Below are positions 8,670 through 17,504 of a DNA stretch of 36,527 nucleotides, piece after piece. Source of the stretch: Verrucomicrobiales bacterium (lineage in GTDB: Bacteria; Verrucomicrobiota; Verrucomicrobiia; Limisphaerales; J093); the NCBI GenBank assembly GCA_024233215.1, contig JACKPW010000034.1, forward strand, positions 1 to 36,527. Direction: 5' to 3'. The first letter of the stretch is position 1; each line of letters begins with the position of its first letter. The notes under the pieces were generated by a model. It ran no database searches and was not told the origin of the DNA. It saw only the letters and a program-made list of their open reading frames with translations. Both the position numbers and the translations under genes were made by a program.

Positions 8670-8725
8670 GGGCGGGAAAGGTTGGCCAGCCGCCGGGCGC
8701 GTGCAAGCGCCGAGTCGGGGGGCGA

Positions 8726-11236
8726 CTAACGCACCTGGACAAACGCCGCCTGGCTGAGGTTGGTGAAGGTGCCGGATCCCGTGGTCACCGGAACCAGCGT
8801 ACGCACCAGATAGGTCCGGCGTCCGCGGGCCGCCGAAGCGTCGGCAAACCGGGCTTCCCCGAGGGGCGTGGCGTTCAGCCGTTCCGGATAGGCCTCTTCT
8901 TCCTCCGGCAACCGATACACGGCATAGGAGGCTCCAACCTCCGTTGAGGGGGACCAGCCCAGCACAATTCCCTCTCTCCCTTGCCGCGCCGCGATGACAT
9001 TCACCGGGGGTGGGGTCACCTGCATCCGGAGCGTGGGATCTCCGATGAGGTAAGTCGTCCGCGTACTGGCATGGCCGCGGGCGGTTTCCACGAGCATGCG
9101 CCCCAGGGGATCGCCTGCTCCGAGCGACTCGAACGCCCAGCGCTGGTCCCGGACCCACATCGCCGCGAGCCCGGCCTCCGGCAACGCAACACAGCCGCGC
9201 AGGAAATTGTCCTTCGCCAGATTCCAATCGCCGAAATAGGACCCCATCAGCAGGTAGAAGCCGGAGTGCGGACCGGTCGCGTGGTCCGCCAACCAGGCGG
9301 TGCTATAACGGTCTGTCCCCTGGATCCGGTTGGCGTCGCGACTGTTATGCAGCGCATCCACGGCGCCGTACCCCCCCTGCATCGCCCAGAGTGAATTCAC
9401 CCTGGCGCCAAAGGCGTCGGCCAGAAACGCGGTGTCCGCTCCGTCCGGCCAGAGCCGGCTCGCGCCCACCGTGGCGTTGCGGTAGAGGGCCCGACCGGTC
9501 TGGTTGAAGGTCGACCAGAAGAACGCGCCGGCCGCCACGCGATGGGCAAAGGTCAGTTGCCCGAGGCGATACCCGTGGTTCTTGTCAAAGTAGCGGCGCA
9601 GGAGGTCCGCTTCACTCTGCCCGCGAAACCCAGGCAGGTTCGCGAAGTCAATCCGGCCCACGGCAATCTCCACACCCTGGTCCACGCCGGCGGGAGCGAT
9701 GTCCTTGTCAAAGCGGTTGGGATCCCGTTTGCCGTCCCCCGGGAGGTTGCGGAGGGTGACGTCACGAATCCGCGGGGGCGTGGTGACCACACGATCGGTC
9801 CAGTCCCCGTCCAAATCCCCGTACCACGCGTCCGCCGGCCAGGCACCCTGATGCTCCGCATGGCCATCCTCCGCCCCGGCGCCGGAGTAGGGAATGGTCA
9901 CGTGCCCCACCAGCACGACCGCCTGCAGACCTCCGGGAGCCCGGGCATGCTCGCGCCGGATCAGCGACTTTACCCGATCGAGATCCTCCAAGTAATCCGG
10001 GTTCACCGGGCGGCGTTGCCAGAAGCCATCGTCGTGACGGGGCACCGCCTCCTGCCGCACCGTCCAACCGTCACCCCGCAGATCCCGGGCGTATTGTTCC
10101 AGCTCCTCCCGCAGGTCCCGACGCACACTCTCGTCGACCAGGACCAGGACCCCGCCGCGCTGCTCGACCGCCCGGGCGGCCAGCGGAACGCAAATGCGGT
10201 TCTCGTCCCCCACACGGTATTCGTAGACCTCACCTGTACGCAGGCCCGGGTCGGTGTCGCGCCAGGAACCCTGCGCCGTGGCCCCCAGCTCGGTCCAGGC
10301 ACCGGCGCCGCGCAGACGGCGTTGCACCGGCAGGGACACCCCCCGGTCGGCGCACCAGTGCAGATTGACCGCCGGGGGCGAGGCCTCCACCCGGGCCCAC
10401 AGGTCCGCGCCAATCCGGGTGTGGTTCAACTCGAGCGCTGAAATCGAGGCACCGTAAATCTGCGCCTCCTCGATCCAGCAACCCGAAGCGCCCGTGCCGT
10501 CCGGGGCGGACCCGATGGCCAGCCGCGTATCCGCCGGCAACCCGGCGATCCCGCGTCCGTAGGGCATCCGGTTGCGGGCGTCCTGCAGGCATGCCCCGTC
10601 GAGGATCAATTCCACCCGGGCCGGACTGTAGTTCACGGCGACCTCATACCAGCGCGGCGTCGGGAGGACGCGTCCAGGCATCGGTTGCGGCCTCCGGCTG
10701 GAGAAGGCTGCGACGAAGTTGGTCGCGGTGCCTCCATGACCGTCCTGGGTGAGCACCAGCAGATTGGTGCCCGCCGGATCGAAAGCCAGCGCCAGGCACA
10801 CGCTGGAGGCATCGTCGGTCCAATCCCCCATCTGCCAGAGACGTGCCAGGTGACCGGGCCCCTCGCCGGGAAGGTCGCCCGGCAGCACGATGGGCTGACG
10901 ACTGCTCCACTCCGGACGGAAGACCAGCCGGATGGCTCCCTCCCGGGGATCGAAGCGGAGGGTGCCGTCCGGCGTCATCGCCGGGAGGATCATGGGCTGG
11001 GCCTGGGCCGCCGGGGCGTCGAACAAACGGCCCCGAGGACGGTCCTGCGCCCCTGGCGCCACGGGAGCTTTCGTGCTTGTCCCGGAATCAGGCCACCAGT
11101 GCGAAAGCGTTCGAGGCGGTTCGGCTGCCTTTCCCGTCGTCGGGGTGGGCAACCACGCCAATAGCATTCCCATCCACATCAACGCGCAGGTGCGCCCGCG
11201 TCCGGCGGATGCCTGGGACCCCATGTCCTTTCGCAT
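8726..11236 (-). CDS. Exported LamG / gingipain-like (C25 fold) / FnIII protein, probably without protease activity (836 aa)
   Basis: After an N-terminal hydrophobic signal (about residues 15-37, ALMWMGMLLAWLP) come, in order: a LamG/concanavalin-like beta sandwich (about 85-275, with WYEVAVNYSPARVELILDG); an FnIII-like segment (286-350); a region laid out like the C25 gingipain catalytic domain (360-740); and a second FnIII domain (742-836). In the C25-like part I see VVLVGHVTIPY (442-450), DAWYGDLDGDW (469-479), IAVGRIDF (524-531) and the C-terminal YLIGDPTLRM (729-738). The position where gingipains carry the catalytic Cys reads YLLMGSYFGDWN (661-672), without Cys. It is therefore likely a binding or structural surface protein, or an enzyme with changed chemistry. 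The start at 11236 could also be Met5. Confidence 0.8.
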   Translation of the reverse strand: MRKDMGSQASAGRGRTCALMWMGMLLAWLPTPTTGKAAEPPRTLSHWWPDSGTSTKAPVAPGAQDRPRGRLFDAPAAQAQPMILPAMTPDGTLRFDPREGAIRLVFRPEWSSRQPIVLPGDLPGEGPGHLARLWQMGDWTDDASSVCLALAFDPAGTNLLVLTQDGHGGTATNFVAAFSSRRPQPMPGRVLPTPRWYEVAVNYSPARVELILDGACLQDARNRMPYGRGIAGLPADTRLAIGSAPDGTGASGCWIEEAQIYGASISALELNHTRIGADLWARVEASPPAVNLHWCADRGVSLPVQRRLRGAGAWTELGATAQGSWRDTDPGLRTGEVYEYRVGDENRICVPLAARAVEQRGGVLVLVDESVRRDLREELEQYARDLRGDGWTVRQEAVPRHDDGFWQRRPVNPDYLEDLDRVKSLIRREHARAPGGLQAVVLVGHVTIPYSGAGAEDGHAEHQGAWPADAWYGDLDGDWTDRVVTTPPRIRDVTLRNLPGDGKRDPNRFDKDIAPAGVDQGVEIAVGRIDFANLPGFRGQSEADLLRRYFDKNHGYRLGQLTFAHRVAAGAFFWSTFNQTGRALYRNATVGASRLWPDGADTAFLADAFGARVNSLWAMQGGYGAVDALHNSRDANRIQGTDRYSTAWLADHATGPHSGFYLLMGSYFGDWNLAKDNFLRGCVALPEAGLAAMWVRDQRWAFESLGAGDPLGRMLVETARGHASTRTTYLIGDPTLRMQVTPPPVNVIAARQGREGIVLGWSPSTEVGASYAVYRLPEEEEAYPERLNATPLGEARFADASAARGRRTYLVRTLVPVTTGSGTFTNLSQAAFVQVR

Positions 11237-11333
11237 GAACCCACTTTGCCCGCAAACCCTCCAACCTCAACCCTGAAGACGGGCCGAACCGACGGGCCGG
11301 GTCCAGGCGCCTGCGCACGGCGGGTGCCGACCG

Positions 11334-11498
11334 GCGCTTACCGGGCTCGCCACCGAGACCGGTGAGGCGATCGGCCGGCTGGAAATCGACATGGGAAACA
11401 CCGCCTGCAAGGTTCCGTTCGCCCCGGACTACATCCCCAACGTGGCCCGGCGCGGCACCCTCGGAAGGAAGCGGAAGAGCGTAAAGTGCCGAGGATAG
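11334..11498 (+). pseudogene. Possible C-terminal coding remnant, unidentified
   Basis: Read in the frame ending at the TAG at 11496-11498, this piece gives a protein-like string including TETGEAIGRLEIDMGNTA and VPFAPDYIPN. It has good third-position GC and no start codon or plausible N-terminus. It looks like the tail of a decayed or rearranged gene. I do not recognise the family, and chance coding character in GC-rich DNA cannot be excluded. Confidence 0.2.
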
Positions 11499-11560
11499 CC
11501 GGACCCCATTGAGGGGAACGGTGGCCCGTCCGATGGGGAAATCCCGAGGCCTTGCCTGGC

Positions 11561-11590
11561 TTCGTTTTCTTCGTTCCCTCCTGTGAGAAT
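11561..11590 (-). repeat. Short AG-rich intergenic repeat (gggaacgaagaaaacgaa type)
   Basis: Read on the minus strand this is attctcacaggagggaac followed by gaagaaaacgaa, i.e. an A-rich string with repeated aacgaag/aaacgaa units. Motifs of this 'cacaggagggaacgaag' kind are, from memory, dispersed in many Verrucomicrobia and Planctomycete genomes. It stands out against the GC-rich flanks. Function unknown. Confidence 0.45.
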
Positions 11591-11683
11591 CTGAATTGCC
11601 CCGGCGATGTGAACTTCGGTGTCGTGCGCCCCGGCCGGCAGGGGAGCCGGCAAACCGATTGCCAACGCCCGCCGGGAGGGCTT

Positions 11684-13411
11684 ATGCTCGGCGCAATGAA
11701 ACGCTTTGGCATGCTGCTCCTCGGCGCCGTTCTGCTTTGGGCGCCATCGCTCGCGGCCCAGACGCCGGACGAGCTCTTCGTGCAGGTCTACAATCTGATC
11801 ACGCAGGCCGACGCCCTGAAGGAGACCGGGCGCGACATTGATGCGGAAGCCAAGTATCGGGAGGCGTTGAAGGCCCTGGAAGCACTGGAGAAGGAGTATC
11901 CCTACTGGAACCGCCGGGTGGTGGAGTACCGCCGCCAATACCTGACCGCGCGGGTCGGCACCGAACCCGAGGAACCCGCCACCGCCACACCCGGCACGAG
12001 CCCGGCCCCCGTTCCCCAGTTGAATCCGGAGCTGGAGGCGTTGCGGCAGGAGGTGGTTCGGCTCCAGGCGGAACGCGGGCAACTGGAAGCCCGACTGCGC
12101 GAAGCCCTGACCGCCCAGCCCGCGCTGGTGCCGCAAGCCGGCAACCAGGCGGCCCTCCAGCAGGCCCAGGCGCGGGTAGCCGAACTGCAGCGCGAAAACA
12201 CCGCCCTGAAAGCGATGATCCCCCAGGCCCCCACCACGCCGACGCCCCCTCCCAGCGCCACCCCCGAAGCACAGGCGTTGGAACAGGCCCGCCAGGCAGT
12301 GGCGGATCTGAGCCAGCAGCTCAACGCCCTCAAAACCAGGCTCACCGCCGTGGAAGCCGAGCGCGATGCCTTGCAGGAGAAACTGGCGGGCACCCCGGTC
12401 GTCACCCCGCCGACCACCCCGCCGACGGCAAGTCCGGCGGAACTGCAGGCCGCCAAAAGCCAGATCGAGGCGCTGAACCAGGCTCTGACCAATGAGAAGG
12501 CCCGCACGGCGGATCTGGAGAAGGAGCTGAAGACCGTGAGCGAGACCGCTTCAAGACGGTCGGAGGTCGCCACCAACCAGCGGGTGAAGGATTTGGAAAA
12601 CGAGCGCGACACCCTGCTGCGGCGCGTGAACATGCTGACCCGCCAACTGGACGAGCAGAACGTGGCCAAGGGCGACGAAGCCGCGCGTCAGATCAGCGAA
12701 CAACTCAATGTCCTCCGCGCGCGGATCCAGGTCTACGAGGCCCAGGCCGTTCCCTTCACCCCCGAGGAGATGGCCCTGCTGAGTGCCAAACCCGGTACCG
12801 GCAATCTGACCGACACCGCCCGTCTGCCCACCGCCGCCCTGCCCGCCGGGGTGGCGGCATTGGTGTCCGACGCCGAACGCGCGTTCCGGGCGGAGCGCTT
12901 CGCCGAGGCGGAGCAGAAATACACCGAAGCCCTGACCGCGGATGACACCAACGTCCATCTGCTCGCGAACCTGGCGGCCTGCCAACTGCAACAGGACAAA
13001 CTGGCCGAGGCGGGAGCCACGTTGAAGAAGGCGCTGGCGAAGGACCCGATGGATCCCGATGCCCTCTCCCTTCAGGGCCTCCTCGAGTTCCGGCAGGAAC
13101 ACTATGACGAGGCGGAGAAGACACTCAGCCGGGCCGCGCAGGTGAATCCCGACAGCGCCCTCACCCAGAATTACCTGGGGGTGACCCTGAGCCAGAAGGG
13201 TCTGCGCAAGCCGGCCGAAACCGCGTTCCGCAAAGCCATCGAGATCGACCCGAATTACGCCGAGGCCCACTACAATCTCGCGGTCGTCTACGCCCGGCAG
13301 CAACCGGTCATGCCCGCCCTCGCCAGGTTTCATTACGAAAAGGCGGTGGCCGGCGGCCAGCCCCGCAACGCGGAGCTTGAGCAAATCATCGAGGAGGCCA
13401 CCAAGAAGTAG
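11684..13411 (+). CDS. Exported coiled-coil and TPR protein (575 aa)
   Basis: The ATG at 11684 follows a GGAGG site by four bases and gives MLGAMKRFGMLLLGAVLLWAPSLAAQ, a Sec signal peptide; ATG 11696 is an alternative with poorer spacing. Mature residues 28-90 form a TPR-like helical pair. From about 110 to 380 there are long heptad-type coiled-coil stretches (LEALRQEVVRLQAERGQLEARL, QIEALNQALTNEKARTADLEKEL) separated by Pro/Thr-rich linkers (TPTPPPSATPE, TPPTTPPTAS). About 388-575 holds four TPRs, with the consensus clearest in AEAHYNLAVVYARQ and QNYLGVTLSQKGLRKPAETAFRKAIEIDPN. It is therefore a periplasmic scaffold or adaptor, perhaps for envelope protein assembly. No enzymatic motif is seen. 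The next gene follows by 95 nt on the same strand. Confidence 0.85.
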   Translation: MLGAMKRFGMLLLGAVLLWAPSLAAQTPDELFVQVYNLITQADALKETGRDIDAEAKYREALKALEALEKEYPYWNRRVVEYRRQYLTARVGTEPEEPATATPGTSPAPVPQLNPELEALRQEVVRLQAERGQLEARLREALTAQPALVPQAGNQAALQQAQARVAELQRENTALKAMIPQAPTTPTPPPSATPEAQALEQARQAVADLSQQLNALKTRLTAVEAERDALQEKLAGTPVVTPPTTPPTASPAELQAAKSQIEALNQALTNEKARTADLEKELKTVSETASRRSEVATNQRVKDLENERDTLLRRVNMLTRQLDEQNVAKGDEAARQISEQLNVLRARIQVYEAQAVPFTPEEMALLSAKPGTGNLTDTARLPTAALPAGVAALVSDAERAFRAERFAEAEQKYTEALTADDTNVHLLANLAACQLQQDKLAEAGATLKKALAKDPMDPDALSLQGLLEFRQEHYDEAEKTLSRAAQVNPDSALTQNYLGVTLSQKGLRKPAETAFRKAIEIDPNYAEAHYNLAVVYARQQPVMPALARFHYEKAVAGGQPRNAELEQIIEEATKK

Positions 13412-13506
13412 TCTCCCGCCCCCAGGTGGCGGCCATCGACTCATTCGATTGCCCCACGTTCAGATTCGATGATGCGGCCGCCCGGTCCGGTGGTAGGCTG
13501 TGAGCC

Positions 13507-16500
13507 ATGAAAAAGCCATGCCTGCTGCTCTCCCTCCTGCTCGCGGAGCCACTTGCCGGACCGCGGCCCGTCGCCGCCGAAACCCCGCCACTCCAGGCCT
13601 CCGTCCAGGCCACCCGGTCTTTCACCGATTCCCGGACCGGGATCACCGTGGTTGCCGGTGAGCTCGAACTCCCCTCGCGCGCCCTCTGGGTACTCGCCAC
13701 GTCCGGAGCAGAGGCCGGCCCGCTGCGGGAGGTGTTCGTGGATGCGCCGGCCCTCGTCTGGACGGCGGTCGAGGGCGAACGCCTCGGAGACATCAACGAA
13801 CGGCGCTCCCTGGAAAAGGGCCGGATGGACCTCTCACGCCTGAGCTGGGCCTGCCGCCAATACGCCTCGGACCATGACGGGATCGGACCCGCGACGCTCG
13901 CAGACCTCGACCCCAAACACTTTGCCCAGTCCACCAACGAGCAGTTCCGCGCCACCTACGTGCTGGCGCCCAAGGTGCCCTTGCCGGAGCGAAACTGGGA
14001 GGTTCCCGAGAACGGGGTGGAACTCCTACCCCTCGCCTTCGAGGTACGCCCGGAAATCGATGACGGAAAGCACTGGGTGGCCTGGAACAACGGACGCGTG
14101 CTGCGCGAGGAGATCGACCCGGAACGCGTGGCCAAATACGACCTGAAGATCGTGCCGCGCGGTCTCTCCCGGGAGCAACAGCTCTCGCGCCTGGGGGAAA
14201 CCGCCCGCTACCGATTGCTGGCCCGGCGGCAGGGTGACGGCAACGGGCCGGTGTCGATCGAGCTGCGCGACCAGCTTTCCGGGCAGCGGGTGCAGGTGGA
14301 GTGGATGCTCGATTCCCTCCAACCGGGAGATCAGGCCTTGCTGCGGGATTGGGGTCGGTTGCGCGTGGGTGTCTGGCAGCGGATCAATGATGTCTGCCCC
14401 ACACTTGCCCTGTCGGTCTGGCTCCAGCAGGCCCGGGGTCTCTACCTGGCCGGCGAAAGCGACGACTCCGGGGAAGGCCGGCGGAGACCCGGCAACGAGA
14501 CCACCCTGTTCGGCGTGCTGGGGGGACGGGCGGCCATCCGCGAGACGCTCCAACTGCAGGATATCGCCGGCTCCGCGGAGTCCGACACCGGCGGCACCAA
14601 CGTGCCGCTCAGCGCCATCACCGGGGTTTCCGTCAAGGCACACGACTACGATGCCATGCTCAACGGCCAGCCGGGCGGACGCCTGCCGCTCGTGGAGGTG
14701 GTTCCGCATGACCGGTTCCTGGCCTGCTTCCCCCAACCCTCCGCGCTGGTTCAGTTCCTCGACTCAGGCACGGATTTCCTGTTCCACCTTTCCAGCGGTT
14801 TTACCGGCAGCAGCCTCCGCTACGATTTGCTCGACCGTTACCTGGCCCGGCTCGGGATGACCCGGGAATTCATGCGGTCGCTGCTCGAGTCCGAAGCCCT
14901 CGCCGAGGTCGCGTTGTTCATGCCCGACCTCCACTTCATCGATGGCACGGACGTGACCGTCGTGGCCCGGATGCGCGACATGGACCGGGTTGCCTTGATG
15001 CTGCGGTTGGTGGGCATGGGAGACCTGAGCCAGGTGGTCGCCCGCACGACGGCCACCGGCCACGAGGTTTTCTGGGCGAAACGCGGCGACCTGTTGTTGA
15101 TCAGCAGCCGGCGCAGCGAGCTCGAAAGCGCGCTCGGCTTGGCCGCGGCCGACGGCCGGGGAAGCCTCGGCCGCAGTGCGGAGTTTCGTTACATGCTGAC
15201 GCAACTGCCGGTGCGCGATATCACCCGCGGCTACCTCTACTTCTCCGATCCCTTCCTCCGTCGATTGACCGGCCCCGAGGTGAAGATCGGGCAGTTCCGA
15301 CGGGTCGTGGTGCGGGGACAGTTGGAAGCCGCGAGTGCCGGGGCCTTGCTTTACCAACGAGATCACGGGCGGCCGGCGACCGATTACGAAACCCTCGTCC
15401 AACAGGGCTACGCGCCGGATGTCTGGCGGCGGTACGGCGGCATCCGTCTGGAACCGGATGGCCGGACCGTTTCGACCACCTACGGACCGGCGGCCGGCCT
15501 GGCCACCCTGCTCGACCAGCCGTTGGATTCCGCCACCGCCGCCGAGGCGAAGGCCTACAACGACTATCGCCAGAACTACGAGCGCTTCTGGCGCCAGTTC
15601 TTCGACCCGATTGCCATCCGCCTGGACCAGACGGCGGACGACCGGATGGAGCTGGAGACCTTCATCCTGCCGCTGATTGACAGCTCCTTCTACTCGGGCT
15701 TTCGCGGGTTTGTCGCCACGGCGGAGAGCGGTCAGCCCCTGCGGGTGCCGAGGCTGGACCCCGAGCCGGTGGCCATGCTCTCGGTCAACCTGACGGACAA
15801 GGCCTGGTTGGAGTGGCTGGACAACATGGACGACCTGCTCGTGCAGGCGGTGGGGATTCACACCTCCGTGCTGGATCATCTGGGCCCCTCGCTGCACGTG
15901 GCGCTGGCCGACACCGATCCCATCATCAACACCGGCAGCGGCGATCTGCTGGCGAGCTTCGCGGGAGGCGGGCGTCGCTTCAACGACGAGATGTTCATCC
16001 TGCCGATGATGATTTCCATGCTGACCCGGCCCACGAGCCTGTTGGTGGAACTCAAGGATCCCGCTGCGGTGCGGGCCGAACTGTTGCGGCTGCCCACGGG
16101 CGATCTTCCCCGGCGCGGGGGCTTCCTTCCCTTTCAGAACTCGCTCTACCGCATCGCCGGCCGCGACGAGTGGATTTTCACCCTCTCGATCGAGGGCATG
16201 CTGAAGCTGCGTTACGGACTCAGCCTGCAGGATCGCTACCTCGTCATCTCGAACCTCCCGCTGACCCAGGCTCCCCGGGTGCATGAGGGCGGAAGCGCCC
16301 CCAACAACGGGCTCGGCCTGGCATTGGCCCCCCGCGCGGCAGAGCAACTGTTGCCGGCGCTGTTCACTGCCGCCAAGGAACAGGAACGCCACGCCGCCAT
16401 GGAAGGCCTGGCGATGCTCTACCCTGTGCTGGATGCCGCTGGGGACGACCTGCCCGCCGTCACGGAACGGCACGCCAGGTTGTTCGGATTTGCCCCCGTG

Positions 16501-16725
16501 CATCCCAACGGCGGCGAGTTCCAGGTCGTCGATCAGCGGCTCCAAAGCACCGAATTCGGCCGCTTCGGCGCCGAGCAGCAACCCGCGTTTGAAATGGGCG
16601 ACCGCGATTTCGGAGTGCTTCGCCGTGTCCAGTCCCTCGACCTGAGCGTGCAATTCGAGCAGGACGGGCTCCGGGCCCGCTGCTCCTGGGAGTTCACCCC
16701 CCGGACCGGAACGACGCGGAACTGA
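13507..16725 (+). CDS. Large exported protein of unknown function (1072 aa)
   Basis: The start at 13507 gives a signal peptide (MKKPCLLLSLLLAEPLAG... AAE). No later membrane segment is evident, so the protein should be periplasmic or surface-exposed. Two short helical motifs recur: SWACRQYASDHDGIGPATLADL near residue 115 and GALLYQRDHGRPATDYETLVQQGYAPD near 620. Both resemble the post-helix segment of verrucomicrobial and planctomycete pseudopilin-like proteins, in which an Asp-His-rich stretch is followed by a 'TLADL' helix. The rest is mixed alpha/beta with many Arg/Leu strands, comparable in style to the unknown at the left end of the window. I recognise no catalytic motif. It follows the TPR protein by 95 nt and could be part of the same transcript. 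Existence as a gene is very likely; function unknown. Confidence 0.82.
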   Translation: MKKPCLLLSLLLAEPLAGPRPVAAETPPLQASVQATRSFTDSRTGITVVAGELELPSRALWVLATSGAEAGPLREVFVDAPALVWTAVEGERLGDINERRSLEKGRMDLSRLSWACRQYASDHDGIGPATLADLDPKHFAQSTNEQFRATYVLAPKVPLPERNWEVPENGVELLPLAFEVRPEIDDGKHWVAWNNGRVLREEIDPERVAKYDLKIVPRGLSREQQLSRLGETARYRLLARRQGDGNGPVSIELRDQLSGQRVQVEWMLDSLQPGDQALLRDWGRLRVGVWQRINDVCPTLALSVWLQQARGLYLAGESDDSGEGRRRPGNETTLFGVLGGRAAIRETLQLQDIAGSAESDTGGTNVPLSAITGVSVKAHDYDAMLNGQPGGRLPLVEVVPHDRFLACFPQPSALVQFLDSGTDFLFHLSSGFTGSSLRYDLLDRYLARLGMTREFMRSLLESEALAEVALFMPDLHFIDGTDVTVVARMRDMDRVALMLRLVGMGDLSQVVARTTATGHEVFWAKRGDLLLISSRRSELESALGLAAADGRGSLGRSAEFRYMLTQLPVRDITRGYLYFSDPFLRRLTGPEVKIGQFRRVVVRGQLEAASAGALLYQRDHGRPATDYETLVQQGYAPDVWRRYGGIRLEPDGRTVSTTYGPAAGLATLLDQPLDSATAAEAKAYNDYRQNYERFWRQFFDPIAIRLDQTADDRMELETFILPLIDSSFYSGFRGFVATAESGQPLRVPRLDPEPVAMLSVNLTDKAWLEWLDNMDDLLVQAVGIHTSVLDHLGPSLHVALADTDPIINTGSGDLLASFAGGGRRFNDEMFILPMMISMLTRPTSLLVELKDPAAVRAELLRLPTGDLPRRGGFLPFQNSLYRIAGRDEWIFTLSIEGMLKLRYGLSLQDRYLVISNLPLTQAPRVHEGGSAPNNGLGLALAPRAAEQLLPALFTAAKEQERHAAMEGLAMLYPVLDAAGDDLPAVTERHARLFGFAPVHPNGGEFQVVDQRLQSTEFGRFGAEQQPAFEMGDRDFGVLRRVQSLDLSVQFEQDGLRARCSWEFTPRTGTTRN

Positions 16726-16975
16726 GAACTCGTTCTTGCACCAGAGGCGCGCACGATGCCGGTAATCGACCGGGTTGACGGAATCGCGCCCGGCGGTGCG
16801 GACGGCGCTGGGCTTGCAGCTGCGGTTGCGGTTGCGGTTTGAGAGCGCCGCCCGGAGGGGTGAGTGGTTGTTTTCATCCCCGCCACCGTAGTAGGCTCAG
16901 CCCGTGCCACTGACCGCAAACCCGCGCTCCGCTCCCAGCGCGCCCGATCCCCATCGCCGCGCAGCGGCTTCGTGC
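16726..16975. other. Intergenic DNA at the left edge of an atypical patch
   Basis: Together with the repeat that follows, this makes up a 345-nt gap. I see no gene here. It includes a short low-complexity run of tgcggttg/cggttgcggttgcgg around 16818-16840 and otherwise ordinary GC-rich sequence. Confidence 0.4.
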
Positions 16976-17065
16976 AACGAACGGATGCACCCGAACGCCG
17001 GGATCGCGTCTCAGTTAACAATCGAACACCATTTATCCGGTCTCGCCGAGCCGGGACGTCAGGCA
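16976..17065. repeat. Imperfect palindrome resembling an integron attC site (copy 1)
   Basis: The block starts with a 21-bp string (acgaacggatgcacccgaac plus one preceding a) that recurs exactly at 17830-17850. Its left arm tgcacccgaacgccggga (16986-17003 onward) is imperfectly complementary to cgccgagccgggacgtcagg (17044-17063) across a loop of about 35 nt. An imperfect, bulged palindrome of about 90 nt immediately before a small open reading frame is the geometry of attC recombination sites. The canonical RYYYAAC/GTTRRRY boxes are only loosely matched. Confidence 0.4.
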
Positions 17066-17070
17066 GGACC

Positions 17071-17355
17071 ATGAGCAATCCCTCAGCCACTAATGATCGC
17101 GTGTTCAGTCTCTGCTTTCAGACTGTCGAGTATTTCAGTCTCGCGTTAGTGGCGCTGTTTTGGATTCTGCTTTTCACCGGTTCGGTCTGGGGTGACAAGT
17201 TCCATTTTGGTTATCTTTATGACGTGAGCGTTCCGGTGATGATCATTGTCGGCATTTCTGCATTGCTGACGTGGAGGCGTTTTCGAAAGCACTCTCTCGT
17301 TCATTTCGCGGTGCTTATCGCGTGGGGGATATGGGCAGCTCTACCGAGACTATGA
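17071..17355 (+). CDS. Small three-helix membrane protein of unknown function (94 aa)
   Basis: The ATG at 17071 is preceded by an AGGCAGG stretch. The product has three hydrophobic segments: about residues 20-42 (YFSLALVALFWILLFTGSVW), 52-68 (VPVMIIVGISALLTW) and 76-91 (LVHFAVLIAWGIWAALP). A short basic loop RRFRKH lies between the second and third helices, which suggests that loop is cytoplasmic. The gene is visibly richer in A+T than its neighbours, with codons such as TTT, AGT and TTA that are rare elsewhere in the window, so it was probably acquired. It sits between two imperfect palindromes like a gene cassette. No homologous family recognised. Confidence 0.6.
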   Translation: MSNPSATNDRVFSLCFQTVEYFSLALVALFWILLFTGSVWGDKFHFGYLYDVSVPVMIIVGISALLTWRRFRKHSLVHFAVLIAWGIWAALPRL

Positions 17356-17371
17356 GATCGGACGCATCGAA

Positions 17372-17497
17372 TGCCGACCAGCCGCTGCAGGCAAGGGCCT
17401 CCCGCGCTGGGCAGTTGATCGATTGATGAAACCCGAAGGCCATCATTGCAGGCCACGCCCGCTTTCGGCGGCTCTGCCTGAGCTTGGTGGTTCGTCA
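17372..17497. repeat. Imperfect palindrome resembling an attC site (copy 2)
   Basis: The arms tgccgaccagccgctgcagg (from 17372) and tgcctgagcttggtggttcg (from 17475) pair in about 18 of 24 aligned positions with a few bulges, enclosing about 80 nt. The palindrome exactly fills the gap between the two small membrane-protein genes, starting 17 nt after one stop and ending 8 nt before the next start. Sequence-wise it differs from copy 1, as attC sites of different cassettes usually do. Confidence 0.35.
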
Positions 17498-17504
17498 AGC
17501 AGCC

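Larger units (their letters stand above)
11237..11683. other. Divergent intergenic region (447 nt) without an intact gene
   Basis: This spacer separates two divergently read exported-protein genes and should hold both promoters, though I could not pick out convincing -35/-10 pairs. It contains a possible coding remnant (11334-11498), an AT-richer repeat motif (11561-11590), and a GGAGG ribosome-binding site (11675-11679) four bases ahead of the ATG at 11684. Confidence 0.5.

Noticed and set aside
14764..16653. 629-codon minus-strand frame inside the 1072-residue protein gene
   Set aside because: Composition (His, Gln, Val, Gly) is typical of a reversed GC-rich gene; the plus-strand frame is longer and has a signal peptide.
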